A stretch of DNA of 64,000 nucleotides, taken from positions 916,400 through 980,399 of the forward strand of contig JANVCC010000125.1 in assembly GCA_025345505.1 (NCBI GenBank), given 5' to 3'. Made by a program: the position numbers and the translations under genes. The DNA comes from Todiramphus chloris collaris (taxonomy: Eukaryota > Chordata > Aves > Coraciiformes > Alcedinidae). Positions 1 to 11,676 of the stretch are shown in pieces. Each line of letters opens with the position of its first letter. The first letter of the stretch is position 1. The notes under the pieces are model-generated. The model searched no databases. It was not told the DNA's origin and was given only the letters and a program-made list of their open reading frames with translations.

Positions 1-2586
1 GTGTGGATATTTAGTCCATAGCATCAAACAAACGCTCTGATTTTTATTGTTTATCTGTATTATTTACACTTCTGAAGGAGAAAAACATGAAGGGATAAGA
101 ATCAAGTTCTCAAACCATGGGAAATGCTTGGAAAGGGTTTTGTTGGTTTGCTTTAATGCAGTCCCTTTTTATTATTTTGCAGCAGGATAACAGAGTTTTT
201 AACTACACTCAAGATTGTCTGGAATAGACAGCAGTAGAGGTTCTATTTATTCCTCAACAGTGTGCCTCCTCCCAAGAAAATCTAATCCAAGATGTCTGAT
301 GTTCTCATAACCTTGCCTGGTGAACTGGCAGCGTAAACAGCTCAGTGACGTGAGGGGCAGGTCAGAGGGTAAATTCAGAAAGCATCCATAACTTTTTTTT
401 GGAAGGAAATCAGTTCCTCATCTGAAAACTCACAAGTGGAGCTCTGTGCCCACACGGTACACTGAAGAGCCGTTCATGCACTCAGTTTGTCTTTTATGAT
501 AAAGCACACATCCCTACCTTTTCATTTGGAATTCCCACACCGTTCCTTGTCCTTATTGTATCCGGTGGTGACGCTCTCATCAGGGAGCAGAAGATTAGAG
601 GCTGAACATATGTCACATTTTAAGTTAATAGCTGAGGTCTCTTTAAACAAAGCTGATATGTGTGACTTTCTGTCTCCCTTTGCTTTCGCTTCATACAGTG
701 CAAAAATATCCAGGATACCCACAGAGCTTTGCTGCGTGTAAGAACTCTGCATTCTGTCAAAATAAATGCAGAGGAATTGTGCAAGCTTCTGAAGGATGAA
801 TTGGAGCTCTTCTGAGAGCTGTTTTGTTTCTAACCCCTTGATAATTCTCTTAGTGGTTACCAAAGCTCCTAAATGAATGAGAGCTCTACCGAGACGTGTC
901 AGTATTAGCTGCAGAAAGCATAGGTTTAATCCAGGAATAAGTGGCACCAACCTATATAAGATTCAGAGGTTCTCTAAAGAGCACTAACTAATCTATGAAT
1001 AACTCCACGGGAACTGTATTCTAGAGAGCTGCCAGGGAATCAGCTGAATTGGCTCTCACTCCATTCAAACTGAAATTCTGACAGAGCTATGTGAACTCGA
1101 GAAGCAAAAAAGAATTTAAAATAACCCCAAAACAATGAAAGGAACAACAGGTTAGCTGCTTAATGTTCACATTTCCAGCCTTCTGTCATGTAGCTGCTGC
1201 ACTTCTACTGGGAGGGGGGTGGGTGGAGGAAGGAGGGGCAGAGAAGCTCTCTAGAACAGATGCCAAAATGACATTAGACTTTATGAGATGTCTTGACTCC
1301 CCAGTGGACTCTGACGGTAGTTTTGGAAGAGACCACATCACCATTACCCCGACCTTCTGTCGTTACGTGGAACAGAGTGACTTTGGAAAGTCTTTGAACA
1401 AGATGCTGTATGTTGAATGCTTCTTGACTTGAGAGATTCAAGGTTTCTGTGAGAAAAGCCATAATCCTGTCAATTTTCAGATGCAAGAATCCTGGAGACA
1501 TATGATGGGACTTAGATAATATCCCTGCTTCTGTCAGTGGATGTATTAATGCTGTTTGTTATCTGAAATGCGTTGTCTTTTTTTGTTTTTTTTAAAAGAG
1601 ATGTACAAAGAAAACCCATTTCATTTCTCTTCATTATTTTTTTCCAAGATGGGAATGTGAGATCAGAAGAAGGGTGTAAATTTCCAACAGGGTGTAAAAG
1701 CCAACAGAGCTTTTGTGGTTTATATTACCTGGTTTCTGCCTGTGGAAAGCAACGCTGGTGGGCTGGGTTTTTTTCTGTTCACATTCTACACAACATTTTC
1801 TTGATGAAAACTTCAAAGCATGTTGCACTACAGAAGACTTGGCATCAACATACCACTGAATGTTGAGACTACCTCGTCTAGGGATATCCATCTCTAAAAA
1901 GGAAGGCTGTTTGAATCTATAGTCAATCAAGCAAATGAACAAGTGCATTTAACAAGCAGTAGGAGGATGTTTAATCTACAGTGAAGAAATATAATTTTCA
2001 GTCATTTAAAATCACACATCTGTTCTGTTCAGATATGAAGGACTGATTCCCTTCTTACTTAATGTGAAGTAAGTCAAGAGTATAAAGGCTGAAGTCTGTT
2101 GGCATAAAAAAAAATCAGGATTAAAGGAAGAATATGGAGTGTCCCGTAGACTACGACCACAAATATGTCCTGATCATTTCCAAAAGGACCATTTCATGGG
2201 CAATTTATAGCTACAGGTGCACTTGCAATAGAGCAAGTGCTTAATGAGAAAAGATTCTTTGTCTCCATTTCTCCAAACTGAGTGCATGATTGCTGGTGTC
2301 AGGGATATTAATGGCAGTGGGACCAATTCACAGGGTGACTTCTCTTTTTTTTTTTTTGTGGTAGGGAGGGGTAGTTTTGATCCACAGTTAAAGACAGTAG
2401 TCTTGAGACAGAGACATTTGTTGAAGCAGATGTTGAAGTAGTAATTTTCCTGGGAGAACAAAAAAAACAGTTGAAATAAGAGTCTGTGCTGCCAATGTCC
2501 CATCACTGCCTTTGCCTTGGTTCAGCTAAAGAAAAAACTATTTTCCTTATCATTTACCATTGCTAAAATGTATTCTGATTTCTGGT
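1..2586. other. Non-repetitive stretch, no supported gene
   Basis: No repeat family or RNA gene was recognised here. The only item of note is a minus-strand open frame of about 142 codons ending at 522, entered separately as a weak exon candidate. A T-rich run lies near 2346-2357. The rest is ordinary AT-rich intergenic or intronic-looking DNA. Confidence 0.6.
518..908 (-). other. Weak candidate coding exon, minus strand
   Basis: On the minus strand a frame stays open for about 142 codons (950 to 522). Within it, a CAG acceptor-like site (909-911, preceded by a short pyrimidine-rich stretch) would start an exon at 908, and an AAG/GTAGGG donor-like site would end it at 518. The translation is not low complexity and includes a helix-like Leu/Lys/Gln-rich middle part. 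Against it: an in-frame TGA lies at 522-524, just before the donor; no family is recognised; and one frame of this length is expected by chance in 64 kb of this composition. It could be a last coding exon, a decayed exon or noise. Confidence 0.18.
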
Positions 2587-2835
2587 TCTGGCAGGTTGAC
2601 TCTGTCTGGATGCCGGGTGCTCACTAGGGCTGCCTGATGACTTCCCTCCTCAGCTGGACAGGGAAAGAAAATAGAATGGAAGATTGGTGGGTTGCAACAA
2701 GGACAGGGACATCACTCACTAATTATTATCTCGGGTAAAACAGACTCAGCTTGGGAAAATTAGTTTAATACCAATCAAATCAGAGTGGGATGATGGGAAA
2801 TAAGCCCAAATTTTAAATATTTCTCTCTCCACAGG
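2587..2835 (-). mobile_element. Avian ERV LTR fragment (3' half, family A)
   Basis: Read on the minus strand, this matches the R/U5 half of a common avian endogenous-retrovirus LTR. It has the T-rich tract, an ATTAAAC-type poly(A) region, the stretch ending in a GAGTCTG/TTTTACCCGAGA-like segment, and a terminal part resembling the family end (CCAGAC-AGAGTCAACC). The U3 half is missing: similarity stops near 2835 and plain DNA follows. No matching target duplication is visible because only one end survives. The family is recognised by eye, without alignment. The same family recurs at 11558, 12777 and 58799. Confidence 0.75.
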
Positions 2836-2994
2836 GTCACATCTGTTTCCTGTTTCTAGGTGGTATAGTGGGTGCATGCAGACACATACTGTAACGTGGC
2901 TGCTTTTGATAATTGGATCATAACAACATTAGTGCCATTTTCTGTCTGTAATTCCAATACCTTAACTTTCTCCTTCCTTAATTGAGCTGCCAAT

Positions 2995-3012
2995 AAAAAA
3001 AAAAAAAAAAAA
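2995..3012 (+). repeat. A18 homopolymer
   Basis: Uninterrupted run of 18 A directly after CAAT, so an AATAAA-like string is part of the run. No upstream retroposed gene could be recognised, so this is listed only as a homopolymer. Confidence 0.9.
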
Positions 3013-3516
3013 TTGCTTTTTGTAAGCTAATCAAGTGGGAATTGCTGTGTTGTTGGTTTAAAGAGAAAACAGAAGGGGGAAACAATAAAAAAAAAGAAAC
3101 AAGGAAAACCTGAAATTTTGAACAGTGAGTTTGGAGTCAGGTTTTTGAACATTTTGTACATAAGTAAGATGAAATGATGTAATCCATTATATAATTTCCA
3201 GATAGAAAAAAGGATTCAGACTAGACCAGTATGTCCCTTTATGGAAATCACTGGCCTAAATGAGAAAAATATTTCCAACTGATTGCCACCCTTAGCTGCT
3301 AGCTGTCCTGCTTTCTAAGCTGCTTCACGCGCTGCAGAGAGCATCACTGCTTCTAAGCAGAGTAAATTCCCTAACCAGGCACATTTTGATCAAAAAAAAG
3401 ACCTGGAAACATTCGTGAGATCAAAACACTAGTAGCAACAGTCTGAGGCAGATACACCCAATACAGAAGATAATTTTTAAGCTTGCTTTTTGTTAACAGC
3501 CAGAATAAAACGTATC

Positions 3517-3522
3517 CCTTCA
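3517..3522. repeat. Target-site duplication, left copy (CCTTCA)
   Basis: Six-base copy immediately left of the solo LTR. The identical hexamer CCTTCA sits immediately right of it at 3863-3868. A 6-bp duplication is the size typical of beta-retrovirus-like (ERVK) integrases. Confidence 0.75.
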
Positions 3523-3862
3523 TGTCGCTGTTTATCCCGGGAGCGGAGAGATGCAGCAACACACAAATTCAGCAAGAGCAGGCAAAAGAAGACACTTTAT
3601 TAATTTATAACCCTGTTTTCTATCCCCTAGCCCCAGAGGGTGATGGGTCAGTGACCACCCATCTCCTAGGGTGAGTGGCAAAGTCCTACAGCACCCATTG
3701 CAAAATATTTCTCCAATGCACCATAAACAGAACTCAGCAAACACCAGGTGTTGGTCCAGCTTACAAACCCATCCTACTGTTTCTCATAACACTGGTGAGA
3801 AAGGCAGGATTCTCACTGAATATTGTGAGACCCTGAGACAATCCCTCTTCCCAGCAGCCACA
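3523..3862 (-). mobile_element. Solo LTR, ERVK-type, intact ends and TSD
   Basis: A 340-bp unit begins TG and ends CA and is flanked by perfect CCTTCA direct repeats. On the minus strand it has LTR architecture: a TATA-like TTATAAATTA (plus 3602-3610), overlapping an AATAAAG polyadenylation signal (plus 3596-3601), then a TG-rich downstream element and a short U5 ending near the CCCGGGA string. No gag, pol or env sequence adjoins it, so it is what remains after recombination between two LTRs of a provirus. Element boundaries and strand are seen in the sequence; the ERVK label is inferred from the 6-bp duplication. No family name is claimed. Confidence 0.75.
3596..3601 (-). promoter_or_regulatory. 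LTR polyadenylation signal AATAAA
   Basis: Minus-strand AATAAA inside the 3523-3862 LTR, about 70 bp before the end of the element, with a TATA-like TTATAAATTA just upstream. This places the R region of the former retrovirus. Confidence 0.6.
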
Positions 3863-3868
3863 CCTTCA
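3863..3868. repeat. Target-site duplication, right copy (CCTTCA)
   Basis: Right-hand partner of the hexamer at 3517-3522, directly adjoining the terminal CA of the LTR. Confidence 0.75.
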
Positions 3869-5034
3869 TTGTAATGGAGACTCATTTGTGTGAGAACTCA
3901 CATCTCATCCTTACTGTGGAATCTGAGGCCTCTCAGGCTTCAGCATTAAAGTGAAGCTAGTCATCTTTGCAGCTAGAAACCTGAAGGACGAAGAGGATGA
4001 TTAACGTGTTCATGAAACAAAGCTTGATTTAGACTAGGACTAGAGTACTAACAAAAAAAATTTATTCCTTAGGTCAACCTTTCTTCTTTGTGAAGACAAC
4101 ACTTTCAATTCCTTCAATTAATCTGCTGGAATGAGAAATCTGGTGGCAATTATCCATTCTATTTATTTATCACTCTGTGTGGTTTTAGACGTTTCCATTT
4201 GCAATATATTCCACAAGTATTAATTAGAGCAACACTTGATATAAGGTCATTAAGCAGTGATAAGGTCATTAAGCAGTGATTTTCCTACTGAAAAAAAATC
4301 GATTTGTTAAAAGCATCATCGCAGCTGGTCAAAAAAAAACCCCAAAAAGTTATTTCTAGTGAAGTTTTTCATCAAAATAGTCAATGTAACTCTGTATCCT
4401 ACAAGAAGAGGCAAGGTGGACTTTTCTGAACAAAAGTATACAGGACATTTGGATCTGCCCTAACATATCTACCTACCCTCCAACCACTGCTCTGGGAGGA
4501 GATACAATTCCTGTGGATGCTGCATCTTGCAGAAGCCATATGGACATTTAAGATATAGTATGGCAATACATCTGGCCCTGTAAGCAGGCAACTGAACTGA
4601 TCTCCCCAAAGTTCAAGAAACATTTGGTTTTTTCTAGCTTATGGGTTTTGCTGACATTCCTGATCACCTGTTAAGACTACGACAAAAACTGGATGTGACA
4701 AACTCTTAACGTTTCCATCCAGAGGCCTCATCCAAAGCAAGGGATATAGTCAACTGGCATTAATATCACTGGACTTTCAGAAACAGATTGATTCTGCTTG
4801 GCTTGTATCTTAGTCCAGTAACTTTTCGGATGAAAGAAAATACTTTGTGATTTCATCTACAACATAGCTTAACTGCATGGAACCAGCTGTTAATGAAAAA
4901 GTGCTTCTTCTGCTCTTGTTAGTGTTTAAAATAATCTGCCATCGCTGGACTGATAACACCAACATCAAGTGAAGATACAGGAAAAGGCACTCCTGATTTC
5001 ATGTGCTGAAATAAAAAGCTTTCTTTTTTTCTTG
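3869..5034. other. Non-repetitive stretch with a 19-bp tandem
   Basis: Apart from the short tandem duplication at 4241-4280, nothing could be assigned. Open frames are short and unremarkable. Confidence 0.55.
4241..4280. repeat. Two-copy 19-bp tandem repeat
   Basis: The unit TAAGGTCATTAAGCAGTGA occurs twice back to back with no mismatch. It is a simple recent duplication. Confidence 0.9.
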
Positions 5035-5165
5035 TAGGCTGTGGAATCTCCATCCCTGGAGATATTCAAATCCACCTGGACATGACCCTCAGCAACCTCC
5101 TCTACCTCCCTCTGCTTTGAGCTGGGAGTTAGACTGGCTGACCTACAAGTGCTGCCTTGCAAGAT
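5035..5165 (+). mobile_element. CR1 LINE 3' end, degraded
   Basis: The plus strand follows the CR1 3' region: GCTGTGGAATCTCCATCCC, GGAGATATTCAAA, a CTGGACATG segment, then the AGCAACCTCCTCTA segment and a decayed version of the GGTTGGAC...GACCT part. The usual terminal (ATTCTGTG)n octamers are lost. It is 5'-truncated like nearly all CR1 copies and carries no coding sequence. Identification is by recognition of the family's 3' signature. Confidence 0.8.
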
Positions 5166-6542
5166 GAAAGTCTTGAAAACAGAATCTCTTTTGTTAAGTC
5201 AAAATTGGCAAGAGTTGAAAGGAAGCTTCTTTTGCCTCTGCAAATTTCAGTGCTTGTAGCAAAGTCATGGTTAAGACAAATGTCTTTCAATAACATTACT
5301 TCAACATTGTTGTCTGGAAGAACTCTTGCCTGAAAAGGTATAAAAAGTAATTATCTTCTGACCACTCCTGTTTCTTTTTTGCTTTCTCTTTAACAACTCA
5401 TCAAGATATTGCATATAACCCCACTCCCATAGAGAAACAAAGTCTGTCCTTGTTCATTTAATTAAATGTCATTTTAAATGAAGCAAACAGTGAGAGAGCT
5501 CAGAGAGACTAAGGAATCTTGTCTGGTGAGTAAACTTGTATTTTAAAATGATTGTTGGGGAACATACGGGCAGCCCAGCTTACAAGGGCTAGAAAATATG
5601 CCTGGACATGGTGAGAAACATGGGTAAGCATATTTAACAGTGACAGGTCTTAAGTGACTTTGTCTCTTCCATTCAGAGTCCTTTGTTCCCATTTTCCTTC
5701 TCTTTCTGCTCCTCTCCAGGGGCACAACAGCAAACAGAGATGTTCTAAAAACCATAGCACTGCTCTCCCTCTCCCAGGGGCCCCGTAAAGATGTCACTGG
5801 AGTTGTAATACAGCTTCCTTCTCCAATAAAGTTTGGGAACATCTGGTGCAAGCCCATATGCCACCCTGGAACCTATTCTAAAACCACTGTCTTGAGGACT
5901 TTTTGATTTAGCAGTCCTCATCTGTTTCAGCGATGGAAAGAAAAGCAACTACGGACAAAGAACTGTGTCTCTGCTATAAACAACCTAGCTAAGATACTGA
6001 TAGTATCAGACAGTGCACTTCCAAGTTTGATTTGGGTTTCAAAAGGCACCATAAAAATAGAATTAACTAGGTTAATAACTCTGAAGAGTGAAGATATGCC
6101 CAGAAGAGCAGCAGCCGTTCCTTTTGATGGAGACATGGACATGACCATGGGGTAACAACAGTGCAATATGTGACCTGTCCAGCTCTGCAATGACTGTTGT
6201 AGATCAATACTGCTGATTAGAAACCTGACTTTGCTTTGGGAGTTCTCAGTTCTCAACAGTAGCTTAAGGAAGGAAGGCAACTAGTCCTCAGTTCACTATT
6301 TCTTGATCACGTATCTGCCACCAAGGCATTTAGTGCCATCCAAAGTGTTAAATGCTGGTCACAGAATCAGTCAAAAAGCCACGATTCAGATTAAAGCTGA
6401 GCTGCTGACATAGGAAAAAAAAATCTCTGGTTATTCAGCATGATTCATGACTACCCAAATGAACTTACTGAGGATTCATAACGAACTACCTCATCCTCCT
6501 GAGCAGAACACAGATCATTCTGAGCTGCTAGTCTGAGTCCCT

Positions 6543-6606
6543 GTGCTGCTGCTGCTGCTCCTACTACCAATGCCACTCCTGTTTAGAGATGCAGCAGCAG
6601 CAGCAC
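6543..6606. repeat. CTG/CAG inverted repeat (16-bp arms)
   Basis: GTGCTGCTGCTGCTGC at 6543-6558 is the exact reverse complement of GCAGCAGCAGCAGCAC at 6591-6606. A 32-nt spacer separates them. Each arm is also a short trinucleotide run, so either strand could fold into a long perfect stem. Confidence 0.9.
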
Positions 6607-9600
6607 TGAGAGGTGGGAGCAAGGAAACACTCTTTTCCCACTCTAGCAGCATAGGGGGTGGGACTGCATGGGGTAAATAAATTGTGTGAGGCTGAGAGGA
6701 GGTGAACTCAGAAGGGTACAGAAGTGCAGCGATTTGTTCAGCGAATCCACAAGGATTATTTCCAGTCACACCACGACACGCTTGCATAATTTGTGATTGA
6801 GCATCAGTTGACAGTGATTTTTATTATATTTTTGAAAGGGAGAAAATGTTTTCACAGTAGGACCAATGCAATAAGATTGCAGATGCAGACATGCTGTCTG
6901 TGATATAAAGTACTCAATAAAATATGAATATGGATGACTTAAAGTACTACTCATGCATATGAATGAAGGGAGAGAAGAGGCAGAGAATGACACAAAGAAA
7001 CGTATTTGTGCCCATAGTGAAGTCAATGGAAACTCTACTGTTTTCAACACCAGAAGAAATCACCAGACCCTTTCAAACAGCACAGTGTGTGCTGTCTATC
7101 TGGATTTGCACAGACTTTGTTCTTCTCTTCTGTATTCCACATCTTGCCTAAAATACAGACGCAGGTAAGAATATTAACTTCACATACAAATGAGGAGCAG
7201 AAAAGAGCCATTTGGGTACGTGGTACGAAGCATTCCCTTCAAAGCACAATGGTCATGGTGACAAAGCTGCTGTTCCTACCCACTGCTCTTTCTGACATCC
7301 TCTTGCACTGTTCCTAGTGCAAAAAGCAGCAGCACGAGTGTACCAGATAGGCTGAGCAATCCAATGATATACGTGTGTGATTTCAAATGTGCTACATGTC
7401 ACAGCTACTCCAAAGCACACCAGTGGCTTCAGAGGATGTGCCAGTGTCATCAGTTTGGTCAGGATTTCAAGCAGGACTTTGAAGATCGTGCCAGATAAAT
7501 TGTACCTGGAAGATCTTATGCAAAGGAAAGGGATAAGCAGAAAGAGGACAGAATTTTTATTGTATTTTTTTAAAGTGTTTAACATGCAGGAAAGGGGAAA
7601 AAAAAAAGTGCCTCTCTAGATTAAGACGTTGCTAACAGTGGGATTCCTTCCACGTCCCTAAAGGTGCTGTTCTGTGCTCTGGTAAATCTTGTTCATTTTT
7701 CACAATATTCAGACAAATCACACTTTACCTAATTTCCCCTTAATTTCTCAACAAAAGTTTGATATCACATGAAAAACCTTGAAGCCTAAGATGTTTATAA
7801 TTGTAATAATTGCTGCTATTCTCCACACTCAGCTAGACCACCACTCTCCCTGTGCACTAATGGCCTTTTAAAAGGCAAATGGGACCTCAGGAAGGGGAAT
7901 TTGAGGTATGTGAACTGACAGAGTGGGTGGATTTTAGCTCAGGGTGCTGACCCTTTTCATTAACAGGACAACACCATACATTAAGTAACTACAGGCTTCT
8001 AAAGTAGAAAAGAATTGTTCATAAATGGCAAAATTGGTCTTGAAAAAAGGAATCTGTTATTTTAAAATCTCAGGTTTTCGATTCCTTTCTGTTCCACTTT
8101 GGTTGTTTTAATTATGTTTCCATTAGTCGAGCAACGTGGTAGCTGGGAAACAAAAATAATGCTGAGTGATACAAAAGCTACATGCAATCTTCCAAATAAA
8201 GCTCAAGCTCTCTGTCAGGTCTCTCTGTGGTTTTATCCTACGCAGCTAATTCTAGTGTTGCCATTCCCTCCCACTTACTGCTCTCTTTAGACTTTTCAGC
8301 TCCCTTTTCATTTTCCTTATGTATTTCATGATGCCCTTTCCGCTTCAAATTCTGCTTTTGCTTAAGCTCTAGGTGTTCTCTTTTGACTGGACTAATCCAG
8401 TCTTCCACTTTGTCTCTTCTGGGCTGTGTCTATGTGCTGTGAAAAGCAGGACTGCTCCCCTGGAACTTCGGCTGGCTCTAATAGGATGGTCTGTGTACAC
8501 AAAACTACACAATATTAAATTTTAATAGTATACAATATTAAAGTCAGCCTCACAGTAGGGCCACAGCCAAAGTAAATAACTGTCTGAAAGGATCCCTGCT
8601 CTGTGCTAAGTCACTAGCTGTATTTTGAAAAGGGATTTGAGAGACTGTTAGTTGGCAAGGACCAAAACCATGCAAAGAACATCCCGGGTATTTAACCATA
8701 CAGCTGGTCAAGATCCACCAATATTTTTCCCAGTTCCTTTAAACAGTTTAACTTACTAACATAGGTGTAGTCTAAGCTCCTCATCAAAATTTTCAGAAGA
8801 TACTGCTGGGTATTTATTTTTTGTTAAATTTACTGAACCAGTCAGTTGAAAATCATTTAGGCTATCAGAGTGATAATGAATAACCCAAAGCAAAATGAAA
8901 GTTTTATTTGGTTTTCCAAGGCCTTGTAGATTGTGTTCAGAGAATGTTTACATTTTCTTTGGGCTAAGAGTGGTTTAAAGGTGATAGCCTTTCAATGAAC
9001 ACCAGAAAATGAAGCATATGGGCCTTAAACTTCCCGTTTGGGGAGTAAAAATGTAAGCTAAAAGGCATCAAAATAAAGTAACTTATTTACCTTAGAAAAT
9101 CCGTAGATAATACATTTTGCTATTGACAGAGTGCATCTTGAAGGTCTGAAGATATTTGTCCTGCAAAGACCTATGGGATTTTACTACATACATCTCTTTA
9201 TACTTACCAGGCTGGGAAGACAACCGATCCCTGTGTCAAGATGGTATGTACTGAGACAGTACATATATATATATTTATTGATTTGTTTGTTTTAATTCTT
9301 TAAGCTACAATATATGCCTCTCTAAAGACAGTAGGATTAAATCTGGTCATTTTTTATCTTTCCCCATTTATACTAATCTTCCCTTTCCTTACTTTTTATT
9401 AGTAACTAGTAACCTTTAAGTACCATGTGTAGTACAAAAATCTTCAGATATTGAATGCAGGTTCCTCTGCCTTCTTTTACATCCTTCAAAAACACAGATC
9501 AGTTAGAAGGAAACTGAGAAAGATATATTTCTTCCTAATTCTTGCTGGTTATCATAAAAACCTGTTAGATGCTGAACTGTTGCATCAGAATGATGCACGT

Positions 9601-9728
9601 CAGGTAAGATAATAGCCAAAGAGAAGCTGCACAGAGCAGTTTAGAGTGGACCCGTGCAGGACTGAACCTGCTCCTTTCAAACCACAGAAGCTCTGCCATT
9701 GATTCCAAGCTTCCAGCTGTCTCGTGAA

Positions 9729-9831
9729 CTGCTGCTCGTTTCAGGCAATATGTCATCATTAACAATATGTCTGCTTTCTTTTTTAAGCAATATGCCATCA
9801 TTAATTCTGAGCTGCTGTATTCCTCAAGACA
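9729..9831. repeat. Degenerate 42-bp minisatellite, ~2.5 copies
   Basis: Blocks starting CTGCT at 9729, 9771 and 9812 alternate with near-identical GCAATATGYCATCATTAA blocks at about 9745 and 9787. The period is 41-42 bp. Divergence between copies suggests an old tandem duplication. Confidence 0.7.
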
Positions 9832-10130
9832 CTCAGCTCAAATCCGAGCTTAATGAGGTTGAGACACATAAAGTAAGATAATTGTGTATGAGGAAAATGA
9901 AAATGGAGAAGAAGAAGGGAAAAAAAAAAAAAAAGGAGAAAAGAAAACAAAGGGTGGGACAGCACATTTTCCTTAATGTGTTTAAGGAATAAATTGAGTC
10001 TAAAGAAATTCCAGTCCTTCTCCATTTGCCTTTACCTTTAGTGCACCCAAGATTAAACATCAATGTTTTCTCCTTATCTTGGTGAATTTTGTTTCGTTTT
10101 ATGAAGCAGCTAATGAAATATCCCATCATT

Positions 10131-10154
10131 TGATGGAATCTGATGGAATCTGAT
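10131..10154. repeat. 10-bp tandem TGATGGAATC
   Basis: Two perfect copies of TGATGGAATC followed by a partial third (TGAT). Confidence 0.85.
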
Positions 10155-11557
10155 ATTCCTCCCTGGGACAAGTGATCGGTAAGGGGCAGGTTGACCTGGT
10201 AGGCTAAATAGTTCAATGGTTAACATGCACCTTGCACAAAGGGGAAACAGTGGTATTCTAAACTATTTTAATATTTTTTGGCAGTGGGAAATTCTTATTT
10301 AGACTGAAGCATCTGCCAGATTCCTGAATGTACAAACAATTCTTCACGCTCTTTTAAGCAGGATTATTCCTGCACTTTTTTTGTATTGTCTGGTGTGTTT
10401 TGCACATTAATGGTTAACTAAGAGCAATAAAAATATATATTCATGACATGAAAAACTACCAGCAGGAAGCTTAACTTTTTTTCAGAAAGAGGGAAAAGAT
10501 AAAACGATGAAATAATAATAACAATAATAAAAATTTAACTGAGTTTGAATCATTACAACACCCTTCTCTGGGCTCACTTTATCTGACTCATTGTTTTTAG
10601 CCCCTCAGCACCTCCTCCACCAAAAGAATCTTAAACTCGCTGTTCTTTGCTTTAGGCTAAGTTGATGAGGAAAGGAGATATCCCTCTGACATCTTTAAAG
10701 CAAGGGCAGCAAGCATCCCCTACTACAGCTACATCATAGTAAACATGATTTCGGGGGGCAACTCATGCTGTCCCTCCAATTCTTGTCAACCTGAGGCAAG
10801 GAGAAAGAACAGCTTGACAGGACTGTTTTCTCACTCACTTTTCCTAAATTCAACATATTTCTTTATTGCAGGATAATACAGTTTGGTGATGATAAGGCAG
10901 GATGCACTCATGTAAAATCATTGACTATAAAACTTGATTCTTAAGAAATTCCTTGCTGGAAGTACAGTAATAAATGCATTTTATTTCATTTGAGGTGTCA
11001 AAATTAGGTGCCTAAAGAAGTACCTTATTCATCCCTTGGGGAATATGCTGCTGGTAAGGACACACAGCAATGTGACAGTGAGTTGGTTTTGCCGTTCACA
11101 CACAGCTACGTCTTGGTGCCCAGCAAACAGCTGTGTTCCTATTTCGCTCTTGTCCCCTACAGATACTCCTTACAATGGTTGCAAGCTGCTAGTGGTACAT
11201 AAAGAATTTCCCTTTCTTGGGAACGCAGAAAGAGGCAGATCATTAATTGCTGTGTAGGCCACTATCAGCCCAAGGTACCCACCAGAGCAATGGCACATCT
11301 TGGGGCGGGTGTTGAAACAGGCTGGACAAGTGTCCCACCTTCTCCACTGATGTATGGAGAACCTATGGTGTGAGGATGAACGTGGTCCTTTTTTAACTCT
11401 GGAGGAATTCCTGTGTGCCTGTTTTGCTGTTTCCTCATACGCTTCTCACCCATTCCCCTTGTGGAAACATTTCAGCGTCGATCATTCTAGTCTTGGCACA
11501 GAATTTACTCTGTCCCTTTTTCATTAGAGCACTTCTGATAATGGTAAGTTACTGGAA

Positions 11558-11676
11558 TGTATGGGGTTTATGTGGCAAGGTTTAGTAGCAGAGGGGAATA
11601 CAGGGGTTGCTTCTGTGAGAAGCTTCTAGAAGCTTCCCCTATGTCCGAGAGAGGCATCACCAGCTGGCTGCAAGAT
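11558..11676 (+). mobile_element. Avian ERV LTR fragment (5' U3 end, family A)
   Basis: On the plus strand this shows the start of the LTR family seen at 12777 and 58799: TGTATGGGG, GTGGCAAGGTTTAGTAGC, CAGGGGTTGCTTCTGTGAG, AGCTTCTAGAAGCTTCCCC, then a decayed GCCAGCTGGCTGCAAGAT segment. Similarity ends near 11676, so about 120 bp of U3 survives without R or U5. It includes a perfect 18-bp palindrome (11619-11636), which is part of the LTR itself. Confidence 0.75.

Larger units (their letters stand above)
5166..11557. other. Long unassigned stretch
   Basis: No gene or interspersed repeat was recognised. It contains the CTG/CAG inverted repeat (6543-6606), short AT dinucleotide tracts (about 9261-9276), a 42-bp minisatellite (9729-9831), A15 (9920-9934), a 10-bp tandem (10131-10154) and an AAT-rich patch near 10510-10535. 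Confidence 0.5.

Noticed and set aside
2995..3012. Poly(A) tail of a processed pseudogene
   Set aside because: No spliced-gene-like sequence or target duplication could be found upstream of the A18 run.
10200..10235. tRNA A-box-like string (AGTTCAATGGTTAACATGC)
   Set aside because: No B box or cloverleaf could be formed around it.
11619..11636. Perfect 18-bp palindrome GAAGCTTCTAGAAGCTTC as an independent binding site
   Set aside because: It is part of the LTR U3 sequence of the surrounding fragment, so it needs no separate explanation.
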